Source: Acidimicrobiia bacterium (lineage in GTDB: Bacteria > Actinomycetota > Acidimicrobiia > Acidimicrobiales > CAIXPF01). Taken from it: a stretch of DNA of 64,000 nucleotides. The translations under genes were made by a program, and so were the position numbers. The notes under the pieces were generated by a model. The model made no database searches and had not been told where the DNA came from. It saw only the letters and a list, made by a program, of their open reading frames with translations. The stretch covers positions 1 through 64,000 of the forward strand of contig CANJRG010000018.1 in assembly GCA_947476745.1 (NCBI GenBank). Direction: 5' to 3'. The stretch's first letter is position 1, and every line of letters starts with the position of its first letter. Positions 51,453-60,776 of the stretch are shown here, in pieces.

Positions 51453-52565
51453 TCAGCGGTCATCGTCGTTGCGGGCCAGCACGTCGACCGCACGCTGGCG
51501 CAACCAGTGATCGGCGATGACCAGACACGTCATGGCCTCGACGAGGGGTACGGCGCGGGGCAGGACGCAGGGATCATGTCGTCCCCGTGCGGCCAGGACG
51601 GTGGCCGTACCGTCCCGCTCCACCGTCTCCTGAGGCGACGCGATGGTCGCAGTGGGCTTGAATGCCACCCGGAACACGATGGGCTGACCATTGCTGAGGC
51701 CGCCCTGCACACCACCGGAATAGTTGGTTGCGGTGGTCGGCGCACCCCCTGGCCGGGTCGGCGGGACGAACGGGTCGTTATGTTGGCGGCCGGTGAGGCG
51801 GGTCCCGGCGAAGCCGCTGCCGATCTCGAAGCCCTTAGCCGCCGGCAACGAGAGCATGGCCTTGGCCAGATCGGCGTCGATCTTGTCGAAGACGGGCTCA
51901 CCGAGACCGGCGGGGACGTTGCGGGCGACACAGGTGACCACGCCACCGAGCGAGTCGCCGGCCGACCGGGCCTCCTCGATGGCCTGGACCATAGCGGCGG
52001 CGGCGGACGGGTCGGGGCAGCGGGTGGGGCCGGCCTCGACCTCATGGCGGGCCAGCGTCGTGACATCGACCTCGGCCTCGATCTCGTGGACCTGCGACAC
52101 CCAGCCCAGCACCTCGATGCCGGCCACCACCTGCAGCAGCTTGCGGGCGACGGCACCGGCGGCCACCCGACCGATCGTTTCCCGGGCGGAGGAGCGGCCC
52201 CCACCCCGGTGGTCGCGGAAGCCGTACTTGGCGTCATAGGTGAAATCGGCGTGGCTGGGGCGATACACGTTACGGAGATGGTCGTAGGCCCCAGGGTTCT
52301 GGTCGGCGTTGCGGACCAGCATGCTGATGGCCGTTCCCGTGGTACGTCCTTCGAACAGGCCCGACAAGATCTCGACGGTGTCGAGTTCCTTGCGTTGGGT
52401 CACCAGGCGGCTCTGGCCCGGGCGGCGGCGGTCGAGATCCTGCTGGACCTCGGCCACGTCGAGTTGCAGCCGTGGCGGGCACCCGTCGACGATGACCCCC
52501 ACGGCAGGTCCGTGGGACTCACCGAAGGTGCTGACCCGGAACGTTTGGCCGAAGTTGGAGGACAT
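51453..52565 (-). CDS. aroC: Chorismate synthase
   Basis: FMN-dependent last step of the shikimate pathway. 370 residues with the family signatures [15 protein letters not shown] at the start, [20 protein letters not shown] and [17 protein letters not shown], and a late [12 protein letters not shown] 52565 starts the conserved [18 protein letters not shown]. It stands apart from aroH-tyrA-aroA and has no shikimate genes next to it. Confidence 0.96.
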   Translation of the reverse strand: MSSNFGQTFRVSTFGESHGPAVGVIVDGCPPRLQLDVAEVQQDLDRRRPGQSRLVTQRKELDTVEILSGLFEGRTTGTAISMLVRNADQNPGAYDHLRNVYRPSHADFTYDAKYGFRDHRGGGRSSARETIGRVAAGAVARKLLQVVAGIEVLGWVSQVHEIEAEVDVTTLARHEVEAGPTRCPDPSAAAAMVQAIEEARSAGDSLGGVVTCVARNVPAGLGEPVFDKIDADLAKAMLSLPAAKGFEIGSGFAGTRLTGRQHNDPFVPPTRPGGAPTTATNYSGGVQGGLSNGQPIVFRVAFKPTATIASPQETVERDGTATVLAARGRHDPCVLPRAVPLVEAMTCLVIADHWLRQRAVDVLARNDDDR

Positions 52566-52635
52566 GGGCGTGAAAGCGTAGTGCGCATCGCCGCGCAGAC
52601 GCATCGTTCGGCGCGTGGCGCCCGCCGACGGCACC

Positions 52636-53856
52636 TCACACGTAGCGCAGGACCACCGGGTCGCCGTAGCGCGCCCAGTTCCACAAGTAGACGGCATCGG
52701 AACGACGCTGGCGGACGCAACCCGAGCTGCGGAACGAGCCCAGTTCGCTCTCGGACTGCAGCGGGGTACCGTCGGCGAACTGCGGGATGGTGTGGAACCC
52801 GTACCCGACGCCGGCGGGATGGAAGGCCACGAAGTACTCCATGGTGATCCCGTCGTGGCCGGCATCGGCGTAGCGCTGGAAGGCGTACATGGCATAGGTA
52901 CCCTCGGAAGGGTCGAGATATTTGCCGGAGACCAGGTAGGTGCGGTCGACCAAGCCATTGTCCCCGACCAGCCACACCCGTTGGGACAGGTTGGCGTAGA
53001 CGATGCGGCGACCGCTGCCACTGCCGGGCGGTGGCATGGGCGGCAGCTCCCGGCAACCGAGGTCACTGTGATCCGGGCCCGGCCCGACGCCGAGGGCGTA
53101 GGCGCACACATTGAGGATGTCCTCGTCCGCCCCGAAACGCAGGGAGAACGCAGCTGTGCCCCCCATCAGGGGGTACGCCGTGGCGACGTCGCCGCGGTAG
53201 CTGTTGGCGAGCGTCTCGCCGGCGAAGCGGTTGTTGGCATAGACGTGGATACGCAGGGGGGTGGACGTGTCGGCGTCGAGCGCCCAACCGGATGCCACGA
53301 CGTCGCGGGTGCCGGGCACCCGTTGTACAGCGTCCAGCCAGCCGAAGGGATCGTGGGTGACGTTGACCGAACGACAGCCGAGCAACGTGTTCGGGGCGGC
53401 CGCCCCGATGTTGATGCCGTAGGCGCAGAACGTGTGACGTCCATCGGGCGTGGCGTAGATCTTGGCAAAGCCGTGCGCGGCGCCGCTCGCCGGATGGAGC
53501 GCCGCGACGTCCGGCCGGTTGCCGTCCGCCCGGTAGGCGTCGAGGAACGCCCCGTCGCGGTAGACGTGGATGTCGATGGAGGCCCGGGTGTCTCCGTCGA
53601 TGACCCAGCCGCTCACGAGTACGCCGGACTGGCCCGAGGTGACCTGGTCGACGAAACCGAACGGTGCGTTCAGGACGCTCTGCGCCCCAGCAGGCGCCGC
53701 CGCCATGATCATGACGGCCAGCAGCAGCAAAGCCACGGCGCCCAGACCGACGAGGGCCCGACAGCCTCTCGACAGCAATCCGCTCTGCGTGTCACCCCTG
53801 ATGGCAACGCGTCCCGAGGCCGGACAGTCCGGACCGAGTCTTCGTCCCAACCTCAC
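52636..53856 (-). CDS. Secreted L,D-transpeptidase (YkuD) with two tandem modules
   Basis: 406 residues. After a start region that may be over-called comes a signal segment ([17 protein letters not shown], cut near PAGAQS). Two related modules of about 100 residues follow, each with PFGxxDxV, VxSGWxxDxDT, IHVY and a terminal CAY...LGCR. The YkuD domain at the C-terminus has [10 protein letters not shown] and the active-site SSGCVR. It makes 3-3 cross-links or attaches proteins to peptidoglycan. The start is GTG 53856 by elimination; no ribosome-binding site is evident. Confidence 0.85.
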   Translation of the reverse strand: MRLGRRLGPDCPASGRVAIRGDTQSGLLSRGCRALVGLGAVALLLLAVMIMAAAPAGAQSVLNAPFGFVDQVTSGQSGVLVSGWVIDGDTRASIDIHVYRDGAFLDAYRADGNRPDVAALHPASGAAHGFAKIYATPDGRHTFCAYGINIGAAAPNTLLGCRSVNVTHDPFGWLDAVQRVPGTRDVVASGWALDADTSTPLRIHVYANNRFAGETLANSYRGDVATAYPLMGGTAAFSLRFGADEDILNVCAYALGVGPGPDHSDLGCRELPPMPPPGSGSGRRIVYANLSQRVWLVGDNGLVDRTYLVSGKYLDPSEGTYAMYAFQRYADAGHDGITMEYFVAFHPAGVGYGFHTIPQFADGTPLQSESELGSFRSSGCVRQRRSDAVYLWNWARYGDPVVLRYV

Positions 53857-54017
53857 GAGCGACCGCGCTGCGGCGCCATCCCGGCCCAAACGGCCACTTT
53901 CCGTGGTGATTCGATTACCTGGAGACCCGGTGGCGCGTCGATCGGGTGGTCGGGCAACCGGCCCGGGGACGCGTTGCCATCGGGAGCCGAGGGGGCGGCG
54001 CAGGCGTGACGCCGGAC

Positions 54018-54854
54018 TCAGCCGGTGAAGAAGCCGCCGTCGGGGTGCAGCAGTTCGCCGGTGAAGTAACTCGACTCGTCCGAGGCCAGGAACAGGGCGG
54101 TGTTGGCGATCTCCACCGGCTCGCCCAGCCGGCCCATCGGGATGGCGGCCATGAACGGGCCGAGCAGTTCGGGTGGCATCTCGGTCAGCGCCGCGGTCAT
54201 GTTGGTGCTGACGTACCCCGGGCCGATTGCATTGACCCGGATCCGGCGGGGGGCGAGCACCCGGGCGGCGATCTTGGTCAGCATCCAGACCCCGGCCTTG
54301 GAGACGTTGTAGGGGACCGGACCGGTGTCGGAGCGGGCCATGATCGACGCGACCGTGATGATCGAGCCCGGCCGCTCGGCCTCCACCAGATGGGCGGCGA
54401 CCGCCTGAACGGCGAGCAGGGTGCCGGTCAGGTTGACGTCGAGCACCGCCTGGAACTCGTCGACGGAGAGCTCCAGGAAGGGGACCCACGGAGTCGTCAC
54501 GTGGTCCACCCGGTCCAACATGCGCTTGCGGGAGGCGTCGAGGTCGCCGCTGCGGTAGCCGCCGTGGCTCACCCCGGCGGCGGTGAGCAGCACGTCGATG
54601 TGCCCGAACCGTTCGAGGGCGCCGGCCACCATGGCCTCGTTGTCGTTGCGGCTGGTCGCATCGAGCGGGACGAACACCGCCGAGCCGCCTGCCGCCTCGA
54701 CCAGGGACACGGTCTCGAGTGCCGGGCCCTCGAGTACATCGGCGACGACGATGCCCACAGCGCCCTCCTCGGCGAAACGGACCGCGCTGGCCCGACCGAG
54801 CCCGTTCCCGCCGCCGGTGATCACGGCGACCTTCCCGTCCAACCTGCCTGCCAT
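54018..54854 (-). CDS. Short-chain dehydrogenase/reductase
   Basis: 278 residues, classical SDR: TGGGNGLG cofactor loop, catalytic Ser in TVASIMARSD, YNVSK with catalytic Tyr/Lys, and GPGYVSTNMT. An insertion of about 20 residues (around GGYRSGDLDASRKR) sits between the Rossmann core and helix alpha-E. GGAGG nine bases before ATG 54854 decides the start over ATG 54869. Substrate unknown. Divergent from the carbonic-anhydrase-related gene. Confidence 0.88.
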   Translation of the reverse strand: MAGRLDGKVAVITGGGNGLGRASAVRFAEEGAVGIVVADVLEGPALETVSLVEAAGGSAVFVPLDATSRNDNEAMVAGALERFGHIDVLLTAAGVSHGGYRSGDLDASRKRMLDRVDHVTTPWVPFLELSVDEFQAVLDVNLTGTLLAVQAVAAHLVEAERPGSIITVASIMARSDTGPVPYNVSKAGVWMLTKIAARVLAPRRIRVNAIGPGYVSTNMTAALTEMPPELLGPFMAAIPMGRLGEPVEIANTALFLASDESSYFTGELLHPDGGFFTG

Positions 54855-54995
54855 CTGCCCGTCCTCCATGTGGCGACCCGAGGGCACGGTACCCCAGGTC
54901 GAGTTGCCCTGTCGGGCACTCCTCCGCCCGGCGGGACGCGGCTTTCCCCGCGTTGGGCTATCAACGCTCGGCGGTGGACGGTCGACCATGCCCGA

Positions 54996-55946
54996 GTGAC
55001 CCGATCTGCACGTCCCGTCCTGGCTATCGCCCTAGTTGCCACGCTCGCCGCCTGCGGGCAGTTCGGTTCGTCGTGGCAGAACGATGTGCGCGGGTCCTCC
55101 ACCCGAGTCGGCCCGGCCGAGGAGGTTGCCACGGAGGTCGACGAAAGCTCCGCACCGCTGTGGGCCTACGCCGGTGAGCACGGCCCGGAGACGTGGGGCA
55201 AGGCCTCGCCCGGCTGGAAGGCGTGCGAGAACGGCCGGGAACAATCACCGCTCGAGCTCAGCAAGGCGACGCGCTATCAGCCGTCAGCGGACGCTGCGGC
55301 GGCCGGGGCAAGCGGTGAGCAGAAGATCGCCTTGTCGTACCGACCGTCGGCCTTCACCACGGTGGATAGCGGCAAGTATCTGCGTATCGATTTCGCCGAT
55401 GCGGGCTCGATGGTCATCGACGGCGATGCCTATGTGTTGCGGGAACTGCGTTTCCACACCCCGGGCGAGCACAGCCTCGGCGGAGTCCGCTACCGCGCCG
55501 AGTACCAACTGGTGCATCGCAACGCCACGGACGAGGTGGCGATCGTCGCAGTGATGGTCCAAGGTGGGGCGGAAAGCAATGCGCTGGCTGCGGTTGCAGC
55601 GTCGCTGCCTCAACCCGGTGGGCAGCGTCCCGGAGTCGGCTTGATCGACCCCACATCGCTGGTTCCGCAGAACTGGACGATGGTTCGCTACGACGGCTCG
55701 CTGACCGAGCCCCCGTGCACCGAACGCGTGCGCTGGCATGTGATGCTGAACCCCCAGACCATGTCGTCGAGCCAGATCGAGGCGCTCGCCACCCGGTTCC
55801 CCGGCAGCGCCCGCCCGGTGCAGGACGCCAACGGTCGCCGGGTCGTGGTCGAGATCGATTCGCTGACGGGGGTCGTCAAGCAGGAGCCGGCTGCAGAGCA
55901 ATCGGCGGAGACGCCCACCACCGAGGCGGGCAAGGTCAAGGCCTGA
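54996..55946 (+). CDS. Alpha-carbonic-anhydrase-related lipoprotein lacking two zinc ligands
   Basis: 316 residues. The signal ends in a lipobox with C20 (VATLAACGQFG), so the protein is exported and lipid-anchored. The alpha-CA fold is clear: WAYAGEHGPETWG, NGREQSPLEL, LRFHTPGEHSLGG, EYQLVHRN and SLTEPPCTERVRWHVM. In active enzymes zinc is held by His in FHFH and ExH. Here the first is R152, the second is kept as H154, and the third is Q171. CO2 hydration is therefore unlikely. GTG 54996 was chosen as it begins the signal peptide. Confidence 0.88.
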   Translation: MTRSARPVLAIALVATLAACGQFGSSWQNDVRGSSTRVGPAEEVATEVDESSAPLWAYAGEHGPETWGKASPGWKACENGREQSPLELSKATRYQPSADAAAAGASGEQKIALSYRPSAFTTVDSGKYLRIDFADAGSMVIDGDAYVLRELRFHTPGEHSLGGVRYRAEYQLVHRNATDEVAIVAVMVQGGAESNALAAVAASLPQPGGQRPGVGLIDPTSLVPQNWTMVRYDGSLTEPPCTERVRWHVMLNPQTMSSSQIEALATRFPGSARPVQDANGRRVVVEIDSLTGVVKQEPAAEQSAETPTTEAGKVKA

Positions 55947-56022
55947 GCGACTCCGCACCGCAGGTTCGCGTTGCAGTCGGCCGCGGTCGGGCGTTGCGTT
56001 GCAGTCCGGTCGCCCGACGCGC

Positions 56023-57078
56023 TCAGGCGGCCTCGGCGGACACCGCGCGTACAAGGTCGATGGCCCTGCCGAGCGTGTCGAGCCTTTCCGTCATCGTGAC
56101 GCCCTCGGCCTGCAGCCGCAGGGTGGTGATCCCGGCCCTGCGGTAGGCTCGCACCCTCTCGGCAACCTCGACGTCGCTGCCGACCAGGGTGGTGCCGATC
56201 ACCATCTCGTCGGGTACCCGGGCGATCGCCTGGTCTCGCCTGCCGTCGAGCCACAGGCGGGCGATCTCCTCGCAGGCGTCGCCGAACCCGGCGCGCACGA
56301 ACGCTTCCCGGTAGAAGTTGTTCCGGCGCGACCCCATGGCACCCACCGGGAACGCGACACCCGCCCGGAAGCGGTCGAGCAGCAGACCGCGATCGCCGAA
56401 GGCCACCGAGCCCCCGACCTGGAGGTCGATCTGGTCGAGCGTGCGCCCTGCCGCGGCGGCGCCTTCGGCGATGGGCCCGATCAAGACCTCGGCAGCCTCG
56501 GGCACGAAGGAGGTGCCGACCCAGCCGTCGGCCACCGCGCCGGTGTAGCGCAGGGCCTGAGGGCCAAGCGTCGCCAGGTAGATCGGGATATTGGGGTTGC
56601 CGGGCTGGGCCAGGCGCAGCGCCTTGCCCTCACCGCCGGGCCGGGGCAGGACGTACTGCTTGCCGTCGTAGACCAGCTTCTCGCCGGCGAACGCCAGCTT
56701 GACGATCTCGAGGTGTTCGCGTAGGCGCTCGAGGGGACGGGCGAAGGGCTGGCCGTTGAGCCCCTCGACGACCTGCGGTCCGCTGGCGCCGAGGCCGAGC
56801 ACGAAGCGGTCCTGCGACACGGTGGCCATGGTCAGCGCCGTCATGGCCGTCATCGACGGGGCGCGGGCCGAGATCTGCATGATGCCGCTGCCGAGCTGGA
56901 TGCGGTTGGTCACCGCGGCGAGATACGCCAGTGGGACCACGGCGTCCTGGCCCCAGGCCTCGGCCGACCACACGATGTCGGCCCCCAGCCGTTCCGCCTC
57001 GCGAACGAAGCTCACCTGGTCGACGAAATCGTTCGTGCGGCCCGACGCCGCCCCACCGATGCTGATGGCGATTCGCAT
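56023..57078 (-). CDS. F420-type LLM-class oxidoreductase
   Basis: 351 residues of the luciferase-like monooxygenase superfamily, in the F420-dependent branch: ISIGGAASGRTNDFVDQV, IVWSAEAWGQDAV, LGSGIMQISARAPSMTAM, VLGLGASGPQVVEGLNG. The motifs are closest to the methylene-tetrahydromethanopterin-reductase-like type. Substrate unknown. AAGGA precedes ATG 57078. It is divergent from the alpha/beta-hydrolase-fold gene with 91 bp between. Confidence 0.87.
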   Translation of the reverse strand: MRIAISIGGAASGRTNDFVDQVSFVREAERLGADIVWSAEAWGQDAVVPLAYLAAVTNRIQLGSGIMQISARAPSMTAMTALTMATVSQDRFVLGLGASGPQVVEGLNGQPFARPLERLREHLEIVKLAFAGEKLVYDGKQYVLPRPGGEGKALRLAQPGNPNIPIYLATLGPQALRYTGAVADGWVGTSFVPEAAEVLIGPIAEGAAAAGRTLDQIDLQVGGSVAFGDRGLLLDRFRAGVAFPVGAMGSRRNNFYREAFVRAGFGDACEEIARLWLDGRRDQAIARVPDEMVIGTTLVGSDVEVAERVRAYRRAGITTLRLQAEGVTMTERLDTLGRAIDLVRAVSAEAA

Positions 57079-57156
57079 GGCCGTGGCCGTCCTTCCCCGG
57101 TGCAGGCCCCGGTGCGGTGGCCGCGTCCGCACCGTAGTCGCCACCGCAGCGATAGT

Positions 57157-57162
57157 TAGGGT
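57157..57162 (+). promoter_or_regulatory. -10-like TAGGGT upstream of the alpha/beta-hydrolase-fold gene
   Basis: TAGGGT ends seven bases before GTG 57170, which is preferred over GTG 57161 for that reason. Confidence 0.45.
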
Positions 57163-57169
57163 GCGGGTC

Positions 57170-58063
57170 GTGCACGCCGATCCGCCCGTGGGTTCCGTCG
57201 AGTCCTTCGTCGCCGCCGACGACGGGACCAAGCTGTGGATCGACACGACATCGTCGGCGCGGCCGACCTCGACGGTTCGGCCGCTGCTGGTGCTCGCCTC
57301 GCCCGGTGGGCGCAACAGCGCCTACTGGCCGTCGTCGTTGGTGTCGCAGCTCGCAGCGGGCGGACTCGACGTGGTGCGGGTCGACTGGCGGGGGCAGGGC
57401 CGCAGCGACTGGCCACCGGACCCGCTCGATGCCGACGTCCTCGTCGACGACCTCGACGCCATCGCCACGGTGGTGCTCGGACAGGGTGAGGTCGGACAAG
57501 CTGCCCGTCCGCTCTACGTGGCCGGTGTCGGGCTCGGCGGGTGGGTGGCCGCCCGCCTCGCCCGGCGGCAGGCGGCGCGCGGCCGGCGTCCCGCCCGCCT
57601 GGTATTGATGGGGACCTCGGGGTGGTACAGCGATCCGGCGATGCCCGGCCCCACCGAGCCGACCGTCGTGGCCCTGGTGCTGCGGCGCCGAGGTGGTGGC
57701 CCGGCCGAACTGGCGAGGGCGCTGAGCCGCGAGGTGGCGGTCGAGGAGGCCCGTCCCGGCCCGCTCGACGGTGCACGACGCCTGTCCGAGGCGCGTCGCT
57801 GGATCGCCCACGGCTTCAACGCCGAGGACACGCACCGGCTGTGCTGGCTCGGTGCGGCGTCGCTGTGGGAGGAGCTCGACGGGCTGGCCGACGACGTCGT
57901 GGTGATGCACGGCGCCGCCGATCCGGTCGTGCCCCAGGCGCACGGCGAGCGGCTCGCGGCCGCTGCCGGCGCGGTGCTCGAGGTGTTGCCTGGGGTTGGT
58001 CATCACCTCGACGAGGTCGCCGCAGCGCGCCTGGCCAAGGTGCTGCTGCGTCCCCGTGCCTGA
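57170..58063 (+). CDS. Alpha/beta-hydrolase-fold protein without nucleophile
   Basis: 297 residues with hydrolase landmarks: VRVDWRGQGRSDWP, an acid in MHGAADPVVP and a base in GVGHHLDE. The nucleophile elbow reads AGVGLGGWVA, with G121 where GXSXG has Ser, so classical hydrolysis is unlikely. It may be a non-catalytic or cofactor-independent oxygenase or lyase-like member (inference). Start GTG 57170. Transcribed toward the CNNM-type gene 60 bp away. Confidence 0.8.
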   Translation: MHADPPVGSVESFVAADDGTKLWIDTTSSARPTSTVRPLLVLASPGGRNSAYWPSSLVSQLAAGGLDVVRVDWRGQGRSDWPPDPLDADVLVDDLDAIATVVLGQGEVGQAARPLYVAGVGLGGWVAARLARRQAARGRRPARLVLMGTSGWYSDPAMPGPTEPTVVALVLRRRGGGPAELARALSREVAVEEARPGPLDGARRLSEARRWIAHGFNAEDTHRLCWLGAASLWEELDGLADDVVVMHGAADPVVPQAHGERLAAAAGAVLEVLPGVGHHLDEVAAARLAKVLLRPRA

Positions 58064-58107
58064 GCCGACGACGCGGCGGATCCGCCGACCCGGCACACCC
58101 GCGCCGC

Positions 58108-58113
58108 TAGCCT
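58108..58113 (+). promoter_or_regulatory. -10-like TAGCCT upstream of the CNNM-type gene
   Basis: TAGCCT ends ten bases before ATG 58124; no Shine-Dalgarno sequence is seen. Confidence 0.35.
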
Positions 58114-58123
58114 GAGCCGTCGT

Positions 58124-59395
58124 ATGACCCCGTTCGCCATGCAGCTCGGTCTGGTGGTGTTCCTCATCCTGCTCAACGCGGTCTTCGCCGCGAGCGAGAT
58201 GGCGTTGCTGTCCCTCGGCGAGGCGCGGGTGGCGCGGCTGTCGGGGCGTGGAAAGGCCGGAAGGGCACTGGCCCACCTGACCCGGGACCCGAACCGGTTC
58301 CTCGCCACGATCCAGGTCGGCATCACCCTTGCCGGGTTCCTGGCCTCCGCCACCGCTGCGGTGTCGTTGGCCGACCCGTTGACCGGCCCACTGGCCTTCC
58401 TCGGCCGTGCCGCCCGTCCGGTCGCCATCATCGTGGTCACCTCGCTGCTGACCTATTTCACGCTGGTCGTGGGCGAGTTGGCTCCCAAACGGGTGGCCCT
58501 GCAGCGGGCAGAGGGCCTGGCGCTGGTGACCGCTCGGCCGCTCAAGGCGATGTTCACTCTGTTCAAGCCGGTGGTGTGGCTCCTCGGCCGCAGCACCGAC
58601 CTGGTGGTGCGGCTGTGCGGGGTGGATCCCACCCGGTCGCGTCAGGAGGTCACCGAGGAGGACCTGCGCGATCTTCTGTCGGCGGCGCCCACGCTCAGCG
58701 ACGATCAGCGGGAGTTGCTCGAGGGTGCGCTCGAGGTCTCCGAACGTACCCTCCGCCAGGTCATGCGGCCCCGTCGGGAGGTCATGACCATACCAATCAG
58801 TATGAACGGGCCGGAGGCGTTGCAGCTGATGGCCGGCTGGCAGCGAACCCGTTGTCCCGTGGTCGAACACGACCTCGACTCGACCATCGGGGTGATCCAC
58901 CTTCGCGACCTGGTCGGCCTCGACGGCCCGGTGTCCGCCGTTGCCCGTCCGGCACTGGCCCTGCCGGAGACCTCCGGGGTGCTCGAATCGCTGCGGACCA
59001 TGCGCGACAACCGTGAGCAGTTGGCGATCGTCATTGACGAGCACGGTGGCGTCGAGGGCATCGTGACGCTCGAGGACCTGCTCGAGGAGATCGTCGGCGA
59101 GATCTACGACGAGACCGACCGGGATCTCGCCGAGGTGATCCGTGGCGAGGACGGGTCCTTCGAGTTGGTGGGTGGCTTCCCGGTGCACGACCTCGTCGAC
59201 CTCGGCGTGCGTTTGCCCGGCGGCGACTATGCCACCGTCGCCGGCCTGGTGATGGATCGGCTCGGGCGCGTGCCCGCGCTGGGCGACGAAGTACGGATCG
59301 ACGGGTGGATGATCGCGGTCACCGCCGTCGAGGGTCGGGCCGTGACCCGGTTGCTGCTGACCCCGGCGCACGCGTCGAAGCCGGACGAACGCTGA
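58124..59395 (+). CDS. CNNM/CorC-family membrane protein
   Basis: 423 residues. An N-terminal DUF21 membrane domain (LNAVFAASEMALLSLGEARV, ITLAGFLASATAAVSLA, LVVGELAPKRVALQ) is followed by two CBS motifs (VMRPRREVMTIPI; VVIDEHGGVEGIVTLEDLLEEIVGEI-type sequence, interrupted here as AIVIDEHGGVEG and LEDLLEEIVGEI) and a C-terminal CorC/HlyC domain (GGDYATVAGLVMDRLG). CNNM proteins take part in magnesium efflux; older annotations call them hemolysins. Confidence 0.92.
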   Translation: MTPFAMQLGLVVFLILLNAVFAASEMALLSLGEARVARLSGRGKAGRALAHLTRDPNRFLATIQVGITLAGFLASATAAVSLADPLTGPLAFLGRAARPVAIIVVTSLLTYFTLVVGELAPKRVALQRAEGLALVTARPLKAMFTLFKPVVWLLGRSTDLVVRLCGVDPTRSRQEVTEEDLRDLLSAAPTLSDDQRELLEGALEVSERTLRQVMRPRREVMTIPISMNGPEALQLMAGWQRTRCPVVEHDLDSTIGVIHLRDLVGLDGPVSAVARPALALPETSGVLESLRTMRDNREQLAIVIDEHGGVEGIVTLEDLLEEIVGEIYDETDRDLAEVIRGEDGSFELVGGFPVHDLVDLGVRLPGGDYATVAGLVMDRLGRVPALGDEVRIDGWMIAVTAVEGRAVTRLLLTPAHASKPDER

Positions 59396-59452
59396 GTCCC
59401 GCTCGGTGGGCCCGTGGCGCGACTCGTTACCCGGCTCGTGGTCTGTGCCGGG

Positions 59453-60073
59453 TCAGCCGCCGCTGATCTCGGCCCAGACCCGCCGTACCTCGGTGGCGAG
59501 CTCGTCCCGGCCGGCCGCGTTGCTGATCACCCAGCGGGCCACCGCGCGCCGGGCCTCGTCGGACACCTGGGAGGCGATCCGGGCCCGGGCGTCTGCGGGG
59601 TCCATCTTGCGCTGTTCGACGAGGCGGTCGACGCGGGTCTCGAGCGGCGCTTCGACCACGATCACATCCTGGTAGCCATCGGAGGGCCCGTCACCCCAGC
59701 GTCCCAGGATGGCGCTCTCGACGAGGACGGCCTGGTCGAAGATGACCACGTCGTCCCCGTCCGCTGCGGCCACGGCGTCGGCGAGGACCTCGTTGATGGC
59801 CGGATGGGAGATGGCGTTGAGGTCGGCCAGGGCGTCGGCACTGGCGAATACCTGGGCGGCCAATGCGGCACGGTCGAGCTTGGCGTCGCGGACGATGCCG
59901 GGCCCGAACCGGGCGACCAGCTTGTCGTGGGCCCGTCCGCCGACTTCGCCGACCTCGCGGCCGATGCGATCGACGTCGACCACGGTGGCGCCGAGCTCGG
60001 TGAAGATCGCCGCAGCGGTGGACTTGCCCGAGCCGATGCCGCCGGTCAGGCCGATGATGCGCCGAGCCGTCAT
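59453..60073 (-). CDS. coaE: Dephospho-CoA kinase
   Basis: Last step of coenzyme A synthesis. 206 residues; P-loop GLTGGIGSGKST at residue 8, VVDVDRIGREV, and SHPAINEVLA, followed by the lid RLVEQRKMDPADARARIASQ. ATG 60073 overlaps the stop of the upstream CMD-like gene by four bases. Length is normal. Confidence 0.95.
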   Translation of the reverse strand: MTARRIIGLTGGIGSGKSTAAAIFTELGATVVDVDRIGREVGEVGGRAHDKLVARFGPGIVRDAKLDRAALAAQVFASADALADLNAISHPAINEVLADAVAAADGDDVVIFDQAVLVESAILGRWGDGPSDGYQDVIVVEAPLETRVDRLVEQRKMDPADARARIASQVSDEARRAVARWVISNAAGRDELATEVRRVWAEISGG

Positions 60074-60702
60074 GATGCTGCCCCTTCGCCGGTCAGGTGC
60101 GTCGCGGCGTCGGCCGGTTCGACGAAGGGCGGGGTGACGCCGTCGGGCAAGGGAACGGCGAAGCCGTTGAGGACCGAGGACACCAGGCAGTAGTACCCGA
60201 CGAGGTTGACGACCTCGACCACCGCGTCGAGCCCGAGCAGCGCGACGGCTTGGCGGTAGGCGGCCTCGGGGATGCGATGGCCGGGCCCGAGCAGGGCCTT
60301 GGCCATGGTGTACACGGCCCGGTCGGCGTCCTCCCGCAGTTCGGGCTCGATGCCGGTGCGCAGGGCCTCGATCACGTCGGCCTCGAGCCCGGCGGCGGCC
60401 GCCATGCGGCTGTGCGCGAACCACTCGAACTGGGCCTGCCACTCGTGAGCCACGCAGAGGATGGCCAGCTCGGCCAAGCGGGGCGGCAGCGCCAAGCCGA
60501 AACGCATGGCCTCGCCCACTGCCTGGATGCGCTCTCCGATGTGCGGAGCGTGGACCCAGGCGTTGAACGGCCCGGCGAGGCTCCCGTCGGCCTTGATCAG
60601 GCCGTTGGTGCTCGTGACCCGGGGACCGCCGGCGATGGCGTCATAGACGCGTTGCTGGGCTTCGGTGAGTGCACCGGGTACATGGGCGGGAAGTCGGGCC
60701 AT
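60070..60702 (-). CDS. Carboxymuconolactone-decarboxylase-like (AhpD-fold) protein
   Basis: 210 residues with the CMD/AhpD helical pattern: FNAWVHAPHIGERIQAVGEA, RLAELAILCVAHEWQAQFEW, FAHSRMAAAAGLEAD. The CXXC of AhpD peroxidases is absent (only one Cys in ILCVAHEW), so thiol peroxidase activity is unlikely; a decarboxylase or unknown activity is more probable. The coupled coaE gene gives no functional hint. ATG 60702 follows a -10-like TAGGTT by six bases. Confidence 0.8.
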   Translation of the reverse strand: MARLPAHVPGALTEAQQRVYDAIAGGPRVTSTNGLIKADGSLAGPFNAWVHAPHIGERIQAVGEAMRFGLALPPRLAELAILCVAHEWQAQFEWFAHSRMAAAAGLEADVIEALRTGIEPELREDADRAVYTMAKALLGPGHRIPEAAYRQAVALLGLDAVVEVVNLVGYYCLVSSVLNGFAVPLPDGVTPPFVEPADAATHLTGEGAAS

Positions 60703-60708
60703 GGGCCG

Positions 60709-60714
60709 AACCTA
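60709..60714 (-). promoter_or_regulatory. -10-like TAGGTT upstream of the CMD-like gene
   Basis: TAGGTT on the minus strand ends six bases before ATG 60702 (leaderless spacing). Confidence 0.4.
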
Positions 60715-60734
60715 GCGGGCGGGCGGGCGTGCCG

Positions 60735-60755
60735 TCCGGCCGACTGCCGGCCGGG
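60735..60755 (-). terminator. Hairpin after the SDR gene
   Basis: CCGGCCG-ACTGC-CGGCCGG, a seven-base-pair stem with a five-base loop (position to within about two bases), lies 22 bp downstream of the SDR stop on the minus strand, in front of the CMD-like gene. Confidence 0.5.
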
Positions 60756-60776
60756 ACAGCTCGCGTCCGGCCGTGC

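Noticed and set aside
56630-59371. A 2.7-kb minus-strand open frame across the CNNM-type and alpha/beta-fold genes
   Set aside because: It mirrors real plus-strand genes and shows no motif.
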